Shown here: piece by piece, positions 53,158 through 62,257 of the stretch
Layout: every line of letters starts with the position of its first letter
Position numbering within the stretch: the stretch's first letter is position 1
Assembly (NCBI RefSeq): GCF_017916515.1
Contig: NZ_JAFMTA010000001.1
Coordinates: forward strand, 744,001 to 808,000
Origin: Naasia sp. SYSU D00948
Lineage (GTDB): Bacteria; Actinomycetota; Actinomycetes; Actinomycetales; Microbacteriaceae
DNA: 64,000 nt
Direction: 5' to 3'
The notes under the pieces: generated by a model
Told to the model about the DNA's origin: nothing
Seen by the model: only the letters and a program-made list of their open reading frames with translations
The model's database searches: none
Program-made: the position numbers and the translations under genes

Positions 53158-53360
53158 CCGACTACGGGACTTGAACCCGTAACCGCCCGGAGGGGATTTG
53201 GGCTTTTTGCGGACTAATCCGCGGGCGCTTACGTTTGGGAAAGACCAGGCTGACCTGGTGTTCTCCAGAACCGGTTCCTGCTTGATGTTCGCCAAGCCTA
53301 GTCCGCTTCGGGGCACTCTTGGCAGGTCTCGGCCGAGTAAATGGCCAATGAATGGCCATC
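53158..53360. repeat. Direct repeat R1, att-like, tRNA T-arm at one end
   Basis: About 200 bp, roughly 75% identical to R2 at 62258-62462. It begins with CGACTACGGGACTTGAACCC (53160 on); read on the minus strand this is a tRNA T-arm (ACGGG TTCAAGT CCCGT) and part of an acceptor strand. It ends with ATGGCCA twice, 11 bp apart (53341-53347, 53352-53358), like integrase arm sites. No full tRNA surrounds it. Confidence 0.75.
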
Positions 53361-53462
53361 AAGGAGTCGCGCCTTCCCATTTCTGAGGATGCCTCTCGAG
53401 GCGATGGAGCGCCGTCAGCCGACGGCGGTCGATGGGCGACCGCTCGGACCCCGTTGGCCGCC

Positions 53463-54905
53463 TCAGGCCGGCTCCACCACCTCCAACAGCTCCAGTTGAG
53501 CGAGGAAGGGATTGCGCCGGGCCTGCTCGCCGTAGTGCTCGGTGTCCCACACACATGTAGGGCACCAGTGTCCCGCGGTGAGGACGAGTCGCGGGCTGCC
53601 GGCGAAGGCGTGGCCAAACACGCACTCCCACTGAAGGGGTGTCGCGACGTCGCCGGGCGTCATGGCGTCCGAGAGGAGCCGTCCCCCACGGAAGGTCGCG
53701 GCCTCGATCATGTCGAGCACCGTCCACTCGGACGGGTCCTTGTCCTCGTCGTAGCCGTGGTCGAGGTAGGACGGAGTCCTGTCAGGTCGGGGCGGCCAGA
53801 AGGTGGACCAGTCGCCGATCGCTTCCCATTCGGCGCGGGAGCCGAAGTACGCCGCGATCTTCTCCTCGTTCCCGTCCCGGATGAAGCTCATGGTCCCGCG
53901 GGGCTTAAGGGTGAGCGGCTTTAGCACCAGGTTCTTGACGACCCAGGCAGGGACCTTGCCGGCGATCTTCAGCCTCGGATTCGCGTCGACCGCGCGCTGC
54001 AGCGCCCCCTCGAAGGTGTCCTTTCGGAAGGGAACGAGCTGCTGGAGCCGGTCCGAGTCGGTGTACCACTGGCCGTGGAAGTTGCGGGTCGCGAACCAGT
54101 TGCGGTCGTACCACTTCTTCACGTCACGAACGCCGAGCGCGGCGGTCATCCGGGTCTGCAGCTCCCAGTTCGTGAGCCGCCAGTCCTCGCCGCCGCCGAT
54201 GTTGTAGATCCCGCCCCAGAACTCGGCGGGAACCTCGTCCTCGCACGCGTTCACCAACAGCCGGGCGGCATCCTCGACGGAGACCCATTCCATGACTCCG
54301 CCGAACGGCGAGTGCGTCATGATCGGGTCGCGGATTTCAAGGACGCCAGGGTGGAAGATGCCGGTCTGACGGAGCCAGGCCCATCTGGGGAGGCCGGAGT
54401 CGACGAGCTCCTTCTCGGCCACAATCTTGCTCTGCCCGTACTCGTCGTATCGGGCGACGCGGAGCGGGTCGCCGACCCGGCCCCAGTGGTGCGGCGGGTT
54501 GCGGTCGCCGGTCTCGGCGATCGTGCCGATGCCGATCACCCCGACCGCGGACGGGTCGGGCTGCGACCGTACGGCTCGGATGATGTTCCGCACGCTTCCG
54601 ACATTCACCCGGTGAGCGAGCTCGGGGTGATCGTCGGCAAAGGGCGACACGACGGCGCCGACATGCAGCACGTAGTCGGCGTCGCGGACGCAGGCCTCGA
54701 CCGCCGCGTAGTCGGTGAGGTCGCCGAAGCGCACGTCGAGGGTCTCCATCTCCTCGAACTCGCGGATGGCCGCGGTGTCCTTCTTCGAGGGCAGGACGAG
54801 GGCGACGACATCGAATCGTTCGGACCGCTCAGCGAGCTCGCGGAGGATGTAGCGGCCCCAGTTGCCCGCGGCCCCGGTGAGGAAGATCTTCTTCTTGCGC
54901 CGCAT
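53463..54905 (-). CDS. Extended SDR oxidoreductase/epimerase with C-terminal zinc-ribbon-like tail
   Basis: 480 residues. N-terminal NAD(P) motif TGAAGNWGRYI (10-20), catalytic Tyr/Lys in YDEYGQSKIVAEK (about 162), and an epimerase-type substrate part (GVMEWVSVEDAARLLVNACE). Residues about 360-480 are an extension beyond the usual 300: LQWECVFGHAF and AGHWCPTC carry three Cys and two His, like a zinc ribbon. Last gene of the MFS-GH78-GH3-SDR operon, 18 bp after GH3. It may oxidise or epimerise a sugar or aglycone released by the glycosidases; this is inference. Confidence 0.8.
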   Translation of the reverse strand: MRRKKKIFLTGAAGNWGRYILRELAERSERFDVVALVLPSKKDTAAIREFEEMETLDVRFGDLTDYAAVEACVRDADYVLHVGAVVSPFADDHPELAHRVNVGSVRNIIRAVRSQPDPSAVGVIGIGTIAETGDRNPPHHWGRVGDPLRVARYDEYGQSKIVAEKELVDSGLPRWAWLRQTGIFHPGVLEIRDPIMTHSPFGGVMEWVSVEDAARLLVNACEDEVPAEFWGGIYNIGGGEDWRLTNWELQTRMTAALGVRDVKKWYDRNWFATRNFHGQWYTDSDRLQQLVPFRKDTFEGALQRAVDANPRLKIAGKVPAWVVKNLVLKPLTLKPRGTMSFIRDGNEEKIAAYFGSRAEWEAIGDWSTFWPPRPDRTPSYLDHGYDEDKDPSEWTVLDMIEAATFRGGRLLSDAMTPGDVATPLQWECVFGHAFAGSPRLVLTAGHWCPTCVWDTEHYGEQARRNPFLAQLELLEVVEPA

Positions 54906-54923
54906 GCTCGCTGTTCCCGTCCG

Positions 54924-57167
54924 TCAGGCCGTCTGCGCGGCCTTGCTCGCCTCGATGAGCTGCTCGAGCGCCTCGACCGGGATCGCCCCGCCGAGGAAGC
55001 CCATGAACTGCTTCATCGGCATGGACTCGACCATGCGCAGCTGTTCCTGCTGCTCCGCGGCCTGCTCCTTCTGCTCCTCCGTCATCGCGGCGGTCATGCC
55101 CTGCATGAGGGCGGGACCGGCGATCGGGTGAGCGAACCACTCGCCCACCGTGGAGGCGAAGGAGAGCACGGGCACGATCACGTCGCCGGTCAGGGTCACG
55201 GACTGCTCGGCGAGGACGGTTGCGGCGTCCTTCGCGACCTGGATGCGGTACTCGCCGGGTGCGACGATCCAGCCGCCGAGCTCGACGTCCCAGTACGCGA
55301 AGCCGCGACGATCCAGCTGGAGAGTCGCCGTGCAGCTCTCGCCCGGCTCGAGCTCGAGCTTGCGGAAGGCGCGGAGCTCCCGTGCGGGTCGCCGCACCGG
55401 TCCCGCCTGGGAGGCCACGTAGACCTGGATGACGTGCTTGCCGGCCCGCGTCCCGGTGTTCGTCACGGTCACGGTCACTGTCGCGGTGTCGTCTCCGGTC
55501 ACCTCGACGGAAAGGTCGCTCGTGACGAACGACGTGTAGCTGAGGCCGTGCCCGAATGGGTAGCGCACCCGGGCATCGACGGTCTCGTAGTGCCGGTAGC
55601 CGACCATGACACCCTCGCCGTACCGGACGTGCCCCTGCTCGCCCGGGAAGTTGAGGTAGCTCGGGGTGTCCTGCAGACGCAGCGGGATCGTCTCGGCGAG
55701 GTGTCCGGACGGGTTCGCAACGCCGAAGAGGAGGTCGGCGATCGCGCTGCCTCCCGCCTGGCCGAGGAGGAAGCCCTCGAGGATCGCGTCGACCTCGTCG
55801 TGCCAGCCCTCGAGCGAGACGACGCCGCCGTTGCTGAGCACGACGACGGTCTTCGGTGCGACCGCCGCGACCGCGCGGATGAGCTCGACCTGCGCGGCCG
55901 GGAGATCGAGGGTCACTCGGTCGAAGCCCTCCGACTCCTCCTTCTCCCCCAGCCCCGCGAAGATGACCGTCACATCGGCCGAGCCGGCCACCTGCACCCC
56001 GGCGGCGCGCAGCTGGTCGGCGTCGCCGGATCCGTCGATGGCGAAGCCGGGCGCGTACTCGATGCGTTGTCCCCGCTCCTCGGCGAGGGCGCGCATCGCG
56101 TCGAGAGCGGCGTCGGTGCGGGTGGCGTTGATGTGCGAGCTTCCGCCGCCCTGGATGCGCGGATTCTCCGCGAACTCGCCGATCACGGCGATGGTCTGCA
56201 CGCCGTCGAGCGGGAGTACGGCACCGTCGTTCTTCAGCAGCACGGCGCTCTCGGTCGCCAGCGTGCGGGCGAGCTCGTGATGCGCATCGACGTCGGAGGC
56301 ACCGGCTTCCGCCGGCACGTGGTCGGCGAGCGCGACGACGCGACGGACGGCGTCGTCGACCACGGACTCGGGGAGCTGCCCGGATCGGACGGCCTCGACG
56401 ATCTCCTGGTCGGTGCGGCCGCCGGTGCCCGGCATCTCGAGGTCGAGACCGGCGGCGAGCGCGGCGACCCGGTCGCTCACGGCTCCCCAGTCGGAGACGA
56501 CGGCCCCCTCGAACCCCCACTCGCCGCGCAGCAGGTCGGTGAGCAGCCACCGGTTCTCCGACGAGTAGACGTCGTTGATCTTGTTGTAGGAGCACATCAC
56601 CGTGGCGGGCCGAGCCTCGGTGACCACGCGCTCGAAGGCCGGGAGGTAGATCTCACGCAGCGTCCGCTCGTCGACGTCCGCGCTGACGCGCATCCGATCG
56701 CTCTCCTGGTTGTTCGCCGCGAAGTGCTTCACCGACGCGCCGACGCCAGCGCCCTGCTGGCCGCGCACGTGGGCGGCGCCCAGCACGCCGGAGAGCAGCG
56801 GGTCCTCCGAGTAGTACTCGAAGTTGCGGCCGCACAGCGGCGAGCGCTTGATGTTGATGCCGGGGCCGAGGAGCACCGTCACGCCGAGGGCGCGGGCCTC
56901 GGCGCCCACCGCGGCGCCGACCTTCTCCGCCACCTCGGGGTCCCAGGAGGAGCCGACGGCCACCGCCGGTGGGAAGCAGGTGGCCGGGACACTCGCGTGG
57001 ATGCCGAGGTGGTCGGCGTCTCCGCTCTGGAGGCGCACGCCATGCGGTCCGTCGGTGAGGGTCATCGCGGGGATGCCGGCCTCGTCGATCGGCTTGGTGA
57101 CCCAGAAGCTGGCTCCCGACAGGAGCGAGGCCTTCTCCTCGAGGGTGAGCGCGGTCAGGTCGGGCAT
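54924..57167 (-). CDS. GH3 beta-glucosidase
   Basis: 747 residues. GH3 N-terminal barrel with DGPHGVR, LLGPGINIKRSPLCGRNFEY and KHFAANNQE; nucleophile Asp in VVSDWGAVSD (about 225); C-terminal domain with GLGEKEESEGFDR; fibronectin-III-like domain (about 560-660); then a Gln/Glu-rich helical tail (EEQKEQAAEQQEQL). No signal peptide, so it acts in the cytoplasm on imported glycosides. Its ATG overlaps the GH78 stop by one base (TGATG), giving tight coupling. Beta-glucosidase is the default; other beta-glycosidase specificities exist in GH3. Confidence 0.93.
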   Translation of the reverse strand: MPDLTALTLEEKASLLSGASFWVTKPIDEAGIPAMTLTDGPHGVRLQSGDADHLGIHASVPATCFPPAVAVGSSWDPEVAEKVGAAVGAEARALGVTVLLGPGINIKRSPLCGRNFEYYSEDPLLSGVLGAAHVRGQQGAGVGASVKHFAANNQESDRMRVSADVDERTLREIYLPAFERVVTEARPATVMCSYNKINDVYSSENRWLLTDLLRGEWGFEGAVVSDWGAVSDRVAALAAGLDLEMPGTGGRTDQEIVEAVRSGQLPESVVDDAVRRVVALADHVPAEAGASDVDAHHELARTLATESAVLLKNDGAVLPLDGVQTIAVIGEFAENPRIQGGGSSHINATRTDAALDAMRALAEERGQRIEYAPGFAIDGSGDADQLRAAGVQVAGSADVTVIFAGLGEKEESEGFDRVTLDLPAAQVELIRAVAAVAPKTVVVLSNGGVVSLEGWHDEVDAILEGFLLGQAGGSAIADLLFGVANPSGHLAETIPLRLQDTPSYLNFPGEQGHVRYGEGVMVGYRHYETVDARVRYPFGHGLSYTSFVTSDLSVEVTGDDTATVTVTVTNTGTRAGKHVIQVYVASQAGPVRRPARELRAFRKLELEPGESCTATLQLDRRGFAYWDVELGGWIVAPGEYRIQVAKDAATVLAEQSVTLTGDVIVPVLSFASTVGEWFAHPIAGPALMQGMTAAMTEEQKEQAAEQQEQLRMVESMPMKQFMGFLGGAIPVEALEQLIEASKAAQTA

Positions 57168-59647
57168 CAGCGGGCTCCTTCGAGGGCGAGGCGGAACTCG
57201 TCCGCGAGGGTCGGGGGCGCCCCCGGGATGTACTGGAGCACGACATTGAGGGACATCGCGGCCGCCTCGGGCGCCTTGCCGTCGAGCGGGATGCCCGGGA
57301 AGTGGGACTGGAACACATCGGTGATGGCTCGCCAGACCTGCGGGTCGTCGGCCAGCGTCTTCAACGGGGTGTCCATCGAGTACTCGGGCCGGTCGGGCAC
57401 CTCGGGCAGCGCGTATCGCCAGGAGTGCGAGCCCGGCGTGGCCTCCTCCACCGCGGCGTCCGGGTGCAGCGGGAGCACGACCTCCGCGGAGGCGCCCTCG
57501 GGGATCATGACGTCGAGGAGCATCTCGCCGTCCTCGATCCGCCAGCTGACCTCTGCCCGGCCGTGCACCGTGTCGTGGGCGACGTGCGCGGAGGTGAGGC
57601 CGCCGCCGGGCTGCGGTGCGATCCGGATCCGCCGGTAGCCGGGCTCGATCCGCTGCAGTCCACCCACCACGCGGTGCAGCCAGTCGGCGACAGCTCCGAG
57701 CGCGTAGTGGTTGAGGGAGGTCATGCCCGTGACGTTGAGGGTGCCGTCGGGCAGGACGGAGTCCCAGCGCTCCCAGATCGTCGTCGCGCCCATGGTCACC
57801 GGGTAGAGGAAGGAGGGGCACTCCTTCTCCATCAGCAGCAGGTAGGCCTCGTCGAGGTGTCCCGTGCTGCTGAGCGCGTCGGTCACGAGCGGCGTGCCCG
57901 CGAACCCGGTCGAGATCTTGTAGCCCGCCTTGGCGACGAGCTCGGCGAGACGGTCGCCGGCCTTCCTCTTCTGGTCCTCGTCGAGGATGCCGAAGGCGAT
58001 CGCGAGGGCGTAGGCGGTCGCCGACTCGTTCACGACGCGGCCGGACTCGGTGATGTACTCGCGGCGGAAGGCGCGGCGGACGCGGTCGGCGAGCGCAGCG
58101 AAGTGCGCGGCGTCCTCGGTCTTGCCGAGCAGGGCGGCGGTCTCCGCCATCTCCCGCGTCGTCTTGCAGAGGTAGGCAGAGGCGACGAGGTGCCGGTCGG
58201 TCTTGCCGCCCGCCGGGTTGTCCGCCGGCGCATCCGGGTCGAGCCAGTCGCCGTACTGGAAGCCGCTGCTCCACAGACCCGTCTCGTCGAGAAGGCCCTC
58301 GACCTGGCGGATGAACGCCGCCATCGAGTCGTAGCTGCGGCGGAGGATGTCCAGGTCGCCGTACTCCTGGTACATCACCCAGGGCAGGCTGACGGCCACG
58401 TCGCTCCACAGTGCGGTGGGCGAGGACGGCGTCGACAGGATGTCGGGGACCACCCAGGGCACGTATCCCTTCTCCGTCTGCTCGACCGCCAGGTCCTCGA
58501 GCCACGAGCCGAGGACGCCGCGGACGTCGTAGAGGAAGGTCGCCGTGGGCGCGAAGGCGTTGATGTCGCCGGTCCAGCCCATGCGCTCGTCGCGCTGCGG
58601 GCAGTCGGTCGGGACGCCGACGAAGTTGTCCCGCATCGACCAGACAGCATTCGAGTGCAGCTTCGTGACGAGCGGGTCCGAAGTCTCGAACCAGCCCGTG
58701 CGGGTCATCTCGCTGTGCACGACGACCGCGCGGATGCCGTCCGCTGTGAGCTCGCCCGGCCACCCGTCGACCTCGACGTAGCGGAATCCGTGGAAGGTGA
58801 AGCGCGGCTCCCAGGTCTCCTCTCCCCCGCCCCGCAGCGTGTACCGGTCCGTCGCCTCGGCCCGCCGGTTGCTCTCGGGCTCGAGCTCTCCCTCGGGAGT
58901 GAGTGCCTCCGCGTGCCGGAGGGTGATCGTCTGTCCTGCCTCGCCCGACACCGTGATCCGGAGCCAGCCCGAGATGTTCTGGCCGATGTCGACGATCGTC
59001 TTCCCGCTCGGGCTGCTCAGGATCGCGACGGGGGCGAGCTCCTCGATGCGCCGGATCGGCGGAGTGATCCCGACCTGCAGGGCGTCGAGGTTCCACGCGA
59101 AGGGCTGGGCGGGCGCCCAGTCGCTGTCGTCGAAGCCGGCGCTGCTCCAGCCCTCGGGCTCGAGGGGCGCGTCGTAGGTCTCGCCGTCGTAGATCCCGTT
59201 CGCCTGCACCGCCCCGGTCCTGACCCGGAACTGCGGGTCGGTGCCGATCACCTCGGTCCGGTCGCCGTAGTCGAGCTCGAGCTGGACGAACAGCGCCGGC
59301 CGGTCGGTGTAGTGGTTCCGCCGGTCCTCCCAGCTCAGCCGCCCGACGGCCCAGCCCTCGCCGACGATCGCGCCGACCGCGTTCTCGCCGGTGGTGAGCA
59401 GGTCGGTCACGTCGTAGGTGCTGACGTTGAGGCGGTGCCGGTAGGAGGTCCAGCCCGGAGCGAGCACCTCGTCGCCGACGCGGACGCCATTGAGGTAGGG
59501 CTCGACGATGCCGAGCGCGGTGACGAGGAGGGTCGCACGTCGAAGCCCGTCGGCGACTGCGAAGTCGCGCCGGAAGTACGAGGCAGGGTCACCGGGACCG
59601 GCGGGAGAGCCGGCGCTGACGAATGAGGCGTGCCAGGAGGAGGCCAT
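57167..59647 (-). CDS. GH78 alpha-L-rhamnosidase
   Basis: 826 residues. Bac_rhamnosid_N-type start, a beta domain, then the (alpha/alpha)6 catalytic barrel with DCPQRDERMGWTGD (about 347), the GH78 acid-carrying motif, and TTIWERWDS (about 618) with the second catalytic Glu. A C-terminal beta domain follows. It removes terminal L-rhamnose from glycosides such as flavonoid rutinosides. No signal peptide, so substrate must be imported, presumably by the adjacent MFS carrier. AAGGA lies upstream of the ATG. Confidence 0.93.
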   Translation of the reverse strand: MASSWHASFVSAGSPAGPGDPASYFRRDFAVADGLRRATLLVTALGIVEPYLNGVRVGDEVLAPGWTSYRHRLNVSTYDVTDLLTTGENAVGAIVGEGWAVGRLSWEDRRNHYTDRPALFVQLELDYGDRTEVIGTDPQFRVRTGAVQANGIYDGETYDAPLEPEGWSSAGFDDSDWAPAQPFAWNLDALQVGITPPIRRIEELAPVAILSSPSGKTIVDIGQNISGWLRITVSGEAGQTITLRHAEALTPEGELEPESNRRAEATDRYTLRGGGEETWEPRFTFHGFRYVEVDGWPGELTADGIRAVVVHSEMTRTGWFETSDPLVTKLHSNAVWSMRDNFVGVPTDCPQRDERMGWTGDINAFAPTATFLYDVRGVLGSWLEDLAVEQTEKGYVPWVVPDILSTPSSPTALWSDVAVSLPWVMYQEYGDLDILRRSYDSMAAFIRQVEGLLDETGLWSSGFQYGDWLDPDAPADNPAGGKTDRHLVASAYLCKTTREMAETAALLGKTEDAAHFAALADRVRRAFRREYITESGRVVNESATAYALAIAFGILDEDQKRKAGDRLAELVAKAGYKISTGFAGTPLVTDALSSTGHLDEAYLLLMEKECPSFLYPVTMGATTIWERWDSVLPDGTLNVTGMTSLNHYALGAVADWLHRVVGGLQRIEPGYRRIRIAPQPGGGLTSAHVAHDTVHGRAEVSWRIEDGEMLLDVMIPEGASAEVVLPLHPDAAVEEATPGSHSWRYALPEVPDRPEYSMDTPLKTLADDPQVWRAITDVFQSHFPGIPLDGKAPEAAAMSLNVVLQYIPGAPPTLADEFRLALEGAR

Positions 59648-59758
59648 GGCGCAGGTTCCTTTCGTGACGAGCGAGCAGGAATTGGCGGGACGCGCGACTG
59701 CTCGCGCCGGGGAGGGGAGGCGGGATCCGGGGGCGCCGGCGAGCGGCGCCCCCAGAGG

Positions 59759-61114
59759 TCACCGCACCGACTTGATGCGCAGGACGACCAGTCCACCGAG
59801 GACGGTGCACCCCGCGGCGACGACGTAGAGCAGGGTGTAGTTCTTCTCCGCGCCCGAGGCGCCGATCGCGAGGAACAGCGGGGCGATGAACGGCCCGAAC
59901 GCCTGAGGAATGGAGGTGGCGAATCCGGTGATCCCCATGAAGCGTCCTGCGTCGGTGGTCCGCTCCGGAAGCACATCGAGGAGGAGCGCCTGGTCGACCG
60001 CCGCAAAGGCGCCGATGCCGACCGAGCAGATCAGGGAGCCGGCGAACAGCAGCGGCACGTCCGGCGCGAGTGCCATCAGCACCGCTCCAGCGCCGAAGAT
60101 GATGCCGGAGGCGAGGACGAAGGAGCGACGGCGGCGCAGCTTGTCGGAGAGGAATCCGCCTCCGATAGCGCCCGCCGTGGTGGCGAGCACGCCCATGCCG
60201 CCGAGGATCGCGATGAGGCCCGCGACCTCCTCGACCTTGATGCCCAGGCGCTGGGCGAAGAAGAACGCGGTGAAGGTCGTGTTCAGGGTGAGGCCGAAGT
60301 AGAAGAGGAATCGGCCGAGCCAGTTCCAGGAGAAGTCCGGGTAGCGACGCGGGTTGTAGAGGTACTTCGTCACCAGGGCCTTCGCGGTGAGGGCCTGGTC
60401 GAACACGCGGCTGCGGCTGTCGTCCTCGTGCACGAGCAGCACGAACAGGGCGACGAGGATGACGCCGACGACACCCGGCACGAGGAACAGCAGAAGGTTC
60501 GACGACGTGAACGAGCCGGCGATGATCACGCCGAACACTGGCGCGATCTGGGTGGCGAAGCCGGTGAGGCCGGCGACCTTGCCGCGCTGCGACTCGGGCA
60601 GCCGGTCAGCTGTCGAGATCTGCAGGTTGCTGAGGACCTGGCCCCAGCCGAGCTGAGCCAGGATCCAGCCGAGTCCGACGAGGGCGATGTTCGGGGCGAG
60701 GGCCATCACGAACAGCGAGATCACGCCGAGGACCGTGCCGCCGATCATCCACGGGCGGCGACGCCCCAGGCGGGTCCGCGTGCGGTCGCTGAGAGTGCCG
60801 AGGAACGGGGACGTCAGCATCACCACGAGCGCCCCGGCGCCGGTGATGTAGCCGAGGTACTCATCGTGCCCGGGCTCGAGCTGCCGGACCCGGATGGCCA
60901 GCGAGATCGCGAGCGGCGTGATGAAGGCGACGAACACGCCGAACTGGGCGAGCACCATCAGCCAGATGTAGCGAGCACCCACCTTGGGCAGGTCCGCGCC
61001 GCCGAGATGCGCGGCGGCCTCCAGCTCTTCCTCCTGCACCTCCGTCGACGAGCTCGCGATGGGGAAGGCAGTGGGAGGTGGCGTGATCTCGTGGCGCTCG
61101 TTGCGCGAACTCAT
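59759..61114 (-). CDS. MFS transporter, SLC45/GPH-like glycoside carrier
   Basis: 451 residues, 12 helices after a 45-residue polar N terminus. FLGTLSDRTRTRLGRRRPWM (MFS motif A of the sucrose/SLC45-like group) and FLSDKLRRRRSFVLASG mark each half. It probably imports an intact disaccharide-bearing glycoside with protons. It is the first gene of the operon; its promoter (-35 TTGCGC 61189-61194, 17 bp, -10 TAGCAT 61166-61171) is covered by LacI operators. 111 bp separate it from GH78. Confidence 0.88.
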   Translation of the reverse strand: MSSRNERHEITPPPTAFPIASSSTEVQEEELEAAAHLGGADLPKVGARYIWLMVLAQFGVFVAFITPLAISLAIRVRQLEPGHDEYLGYITGAGALVVMLTSPFLGTLSDRTRTRLGRRRPWMIGGTVLGVISLFVMALAPNIALVGLGWILAQLGWGQVLSNLQISTADRLPESQRGKVAGLTGFATQIAPVFGVIIAGSFTSSNLLLFLVPGVVGVILVALFVLLVHEDDSRSRVFDQALTAKALVTKYLYNPRRYPDFSWNWLGRFLFYFGLTLNTTFTAFFFAQRLGIKVEEVAGLIAILGGMGVLATTAGAIGGGFLSDKLRRRRSFVLASGIIFGAGAVLMALAPDVPLLFAGSLICSVGIGAFAAVDQALLLDVLPERTTDAGRFMGITGFATSIPQAFGPFIAPLFLAIGASGAEKNYTLLYVVAAGCTVLGGLVVLRIKSVR

Positions 61115-61140
61115 CGGGACTCCGTTGTCGGGGGAATGGA

Positions 61141-61195
61141 CTAGCGCGTGCTAGCAATGTCGGCGATGCTAGCGTGAGGAACTAGCACGCGCAAG
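61141..61195. promoter_or_regulatory. Paired LacI operators and island operon promoter
   Basis: CTAGCGCGTGCTAG (61141-61154) and, inverted, CTAGCACGCGCAAG (61182-61195) match at 13 of 14 positions; each is itself a palindrome with a CG-rich centre. Centres are 41 bp apart. For the MFS operon the second overlaps the -35 box and the first lies just after the predicted start of transcription (about 61159). Binding at both would block initiation and allow looping. Confidence 0.7.
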
Positions 61196-61211
61196 CAAGA
61201 GGGGGTGCGGA

Positions 61212-62210
61212 GTGGCGAGCGGCACCTTTTCGCGTCGCGTCACCGCGGCGGACATCGCCAAGTCGCTCGGCGTCTCGCGCGCGACCGTGGGCTTCGTCCT
61301 CAACAACACCCCGGGCCAGACGATCTCGGAGGGCACCCGGTCCCGAGTCCTCGCTGAGGCGGAGCGTCTGGGGTACCGGCCTCATACCGCGGCGCAGGCG
61401 CTCGCTCGCGGACGCAGCCGGGTCGTCCTCCTCGTTCTGCCGGACTGGCCGATCGAGTACAGCATGGGCCGCAACATCGAGGAGGCGTCCCTCGCCCTCG
61501 AGGAAGCCGGCTATTCGCTCGTCACGTACACGCGTCACGACTCCTCTCGGACCCGCCCGCTGTGGGAGACGCTCAACCCCGACGTCGTGATGGGGATGCT
61601 TCCCTTCGCCGCGGCGGACGTCGAATCCATGCGCGCGAGCGGTGTGCCCCACATCCTGCCGTCCCCAGACGTGCCGCCCAGCTGGGAGCAAGGCGCGAGC
61701 GTCACCGTCGGCCCGTCGCTCCAGGTGCAGCATCTGGTCGAGCTGGGGCACCGCAGGCTGGGCTTCGCGGCGTCTTCTGACCCGCGCCTCTCCAAGCTCG
61801 TCGAGGCCCGATCGGCCGCCGTCCGGGCGGAGGCGGCACGAAAGGGGCTTCCCGAGGTCGCCGAATTGGCGGTCGGTATCGGAGATACGTCCGCCGCCGC
61901 AGGGGCAGTGGCGACGTGGCGTGCGGACGAGGTCACCGCCGTCGTCGCCTACAACGACGACGTCGCCGCCATGGTCGCCGGCGCCGCCATCCGTTCAGGA
62001 GTGTCCGTGCCGTCGGAGCTGGCGATCATCGGCCACGACGACAGCCCGCTCGCAGGCATGTTCGTCCCGAGCCTCACGAGCGTGCACCTCGACGACGCCG
62101 GTTTCGGGCGTCAGCTCGCCGCCATCGCGCTGCACGCCGCCGAAGGCCTCCCCCTTCCGGACGCGGATCCGGCTTTCGCCGCACGGGTCGTGCGGCGGGA
62201 GAGCACCTGA
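61212..62210 (+). CDS. LacI-family transcriptional repressor
   Basis: 332 residues: HTH at 10-35 (VTAADIAKSLGVSRATVGFV), hinge, then a periplasmic-binding-like effector domain (about 65-325; GHRRLGFAASSDPR, ELAIIGHDDSPLAGMFVPSL). GTG start with a purine-rich GAGGGGG upstream. It is divergent from the MFS-GH78-GH3-SDR operon and presumably binds the paired operators between them, releasing them when a rhamnoside-derived sugar is present. The full HTH contrasts with the broken LacI at 52.2 kb. Confidence 0.92.
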   Translation: MASGTFSRRVTAADIAKSLGVSRATVGFVLNNTPGQTISEGTRSRVLAEAERLGYRPHTAAQALARGRSRVVLLVLPDWPIEYSMGRNIEEASLALEEAGYSLVTYTRHDSSRTRPLWETLNPDVVMGMLPFAAADVESMRASGVPHILPSPDVPPSWEQGASVTVGPSLQVQHLVELGHRRLGFAASSDPRLSKLVEARSAAVRAEAARKGLPEVAELAVGIGDTSAAAGAVATWRADEVTAVVAYNDDVAAMVAGAAIRSGVSVPSELAIIGHDDSPLAGMFVPSLTSVHLDDAGFGRQLAAIALHAAEGLPLPDADPAFAARVVRREST

Positions 62211-62257
62211 CCGAACGAGACCACAGCGCCTTCGTTTTTCGCCGGCCGGGAGTTTCT

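Noticed and set aside
53160-53195. A tRNA gene at the T-arm-like core of R1 (and R2)
   Set aside because: Only the T arm and part of the acceptor strand are present; no anticodon or D arm can be folded upstream.
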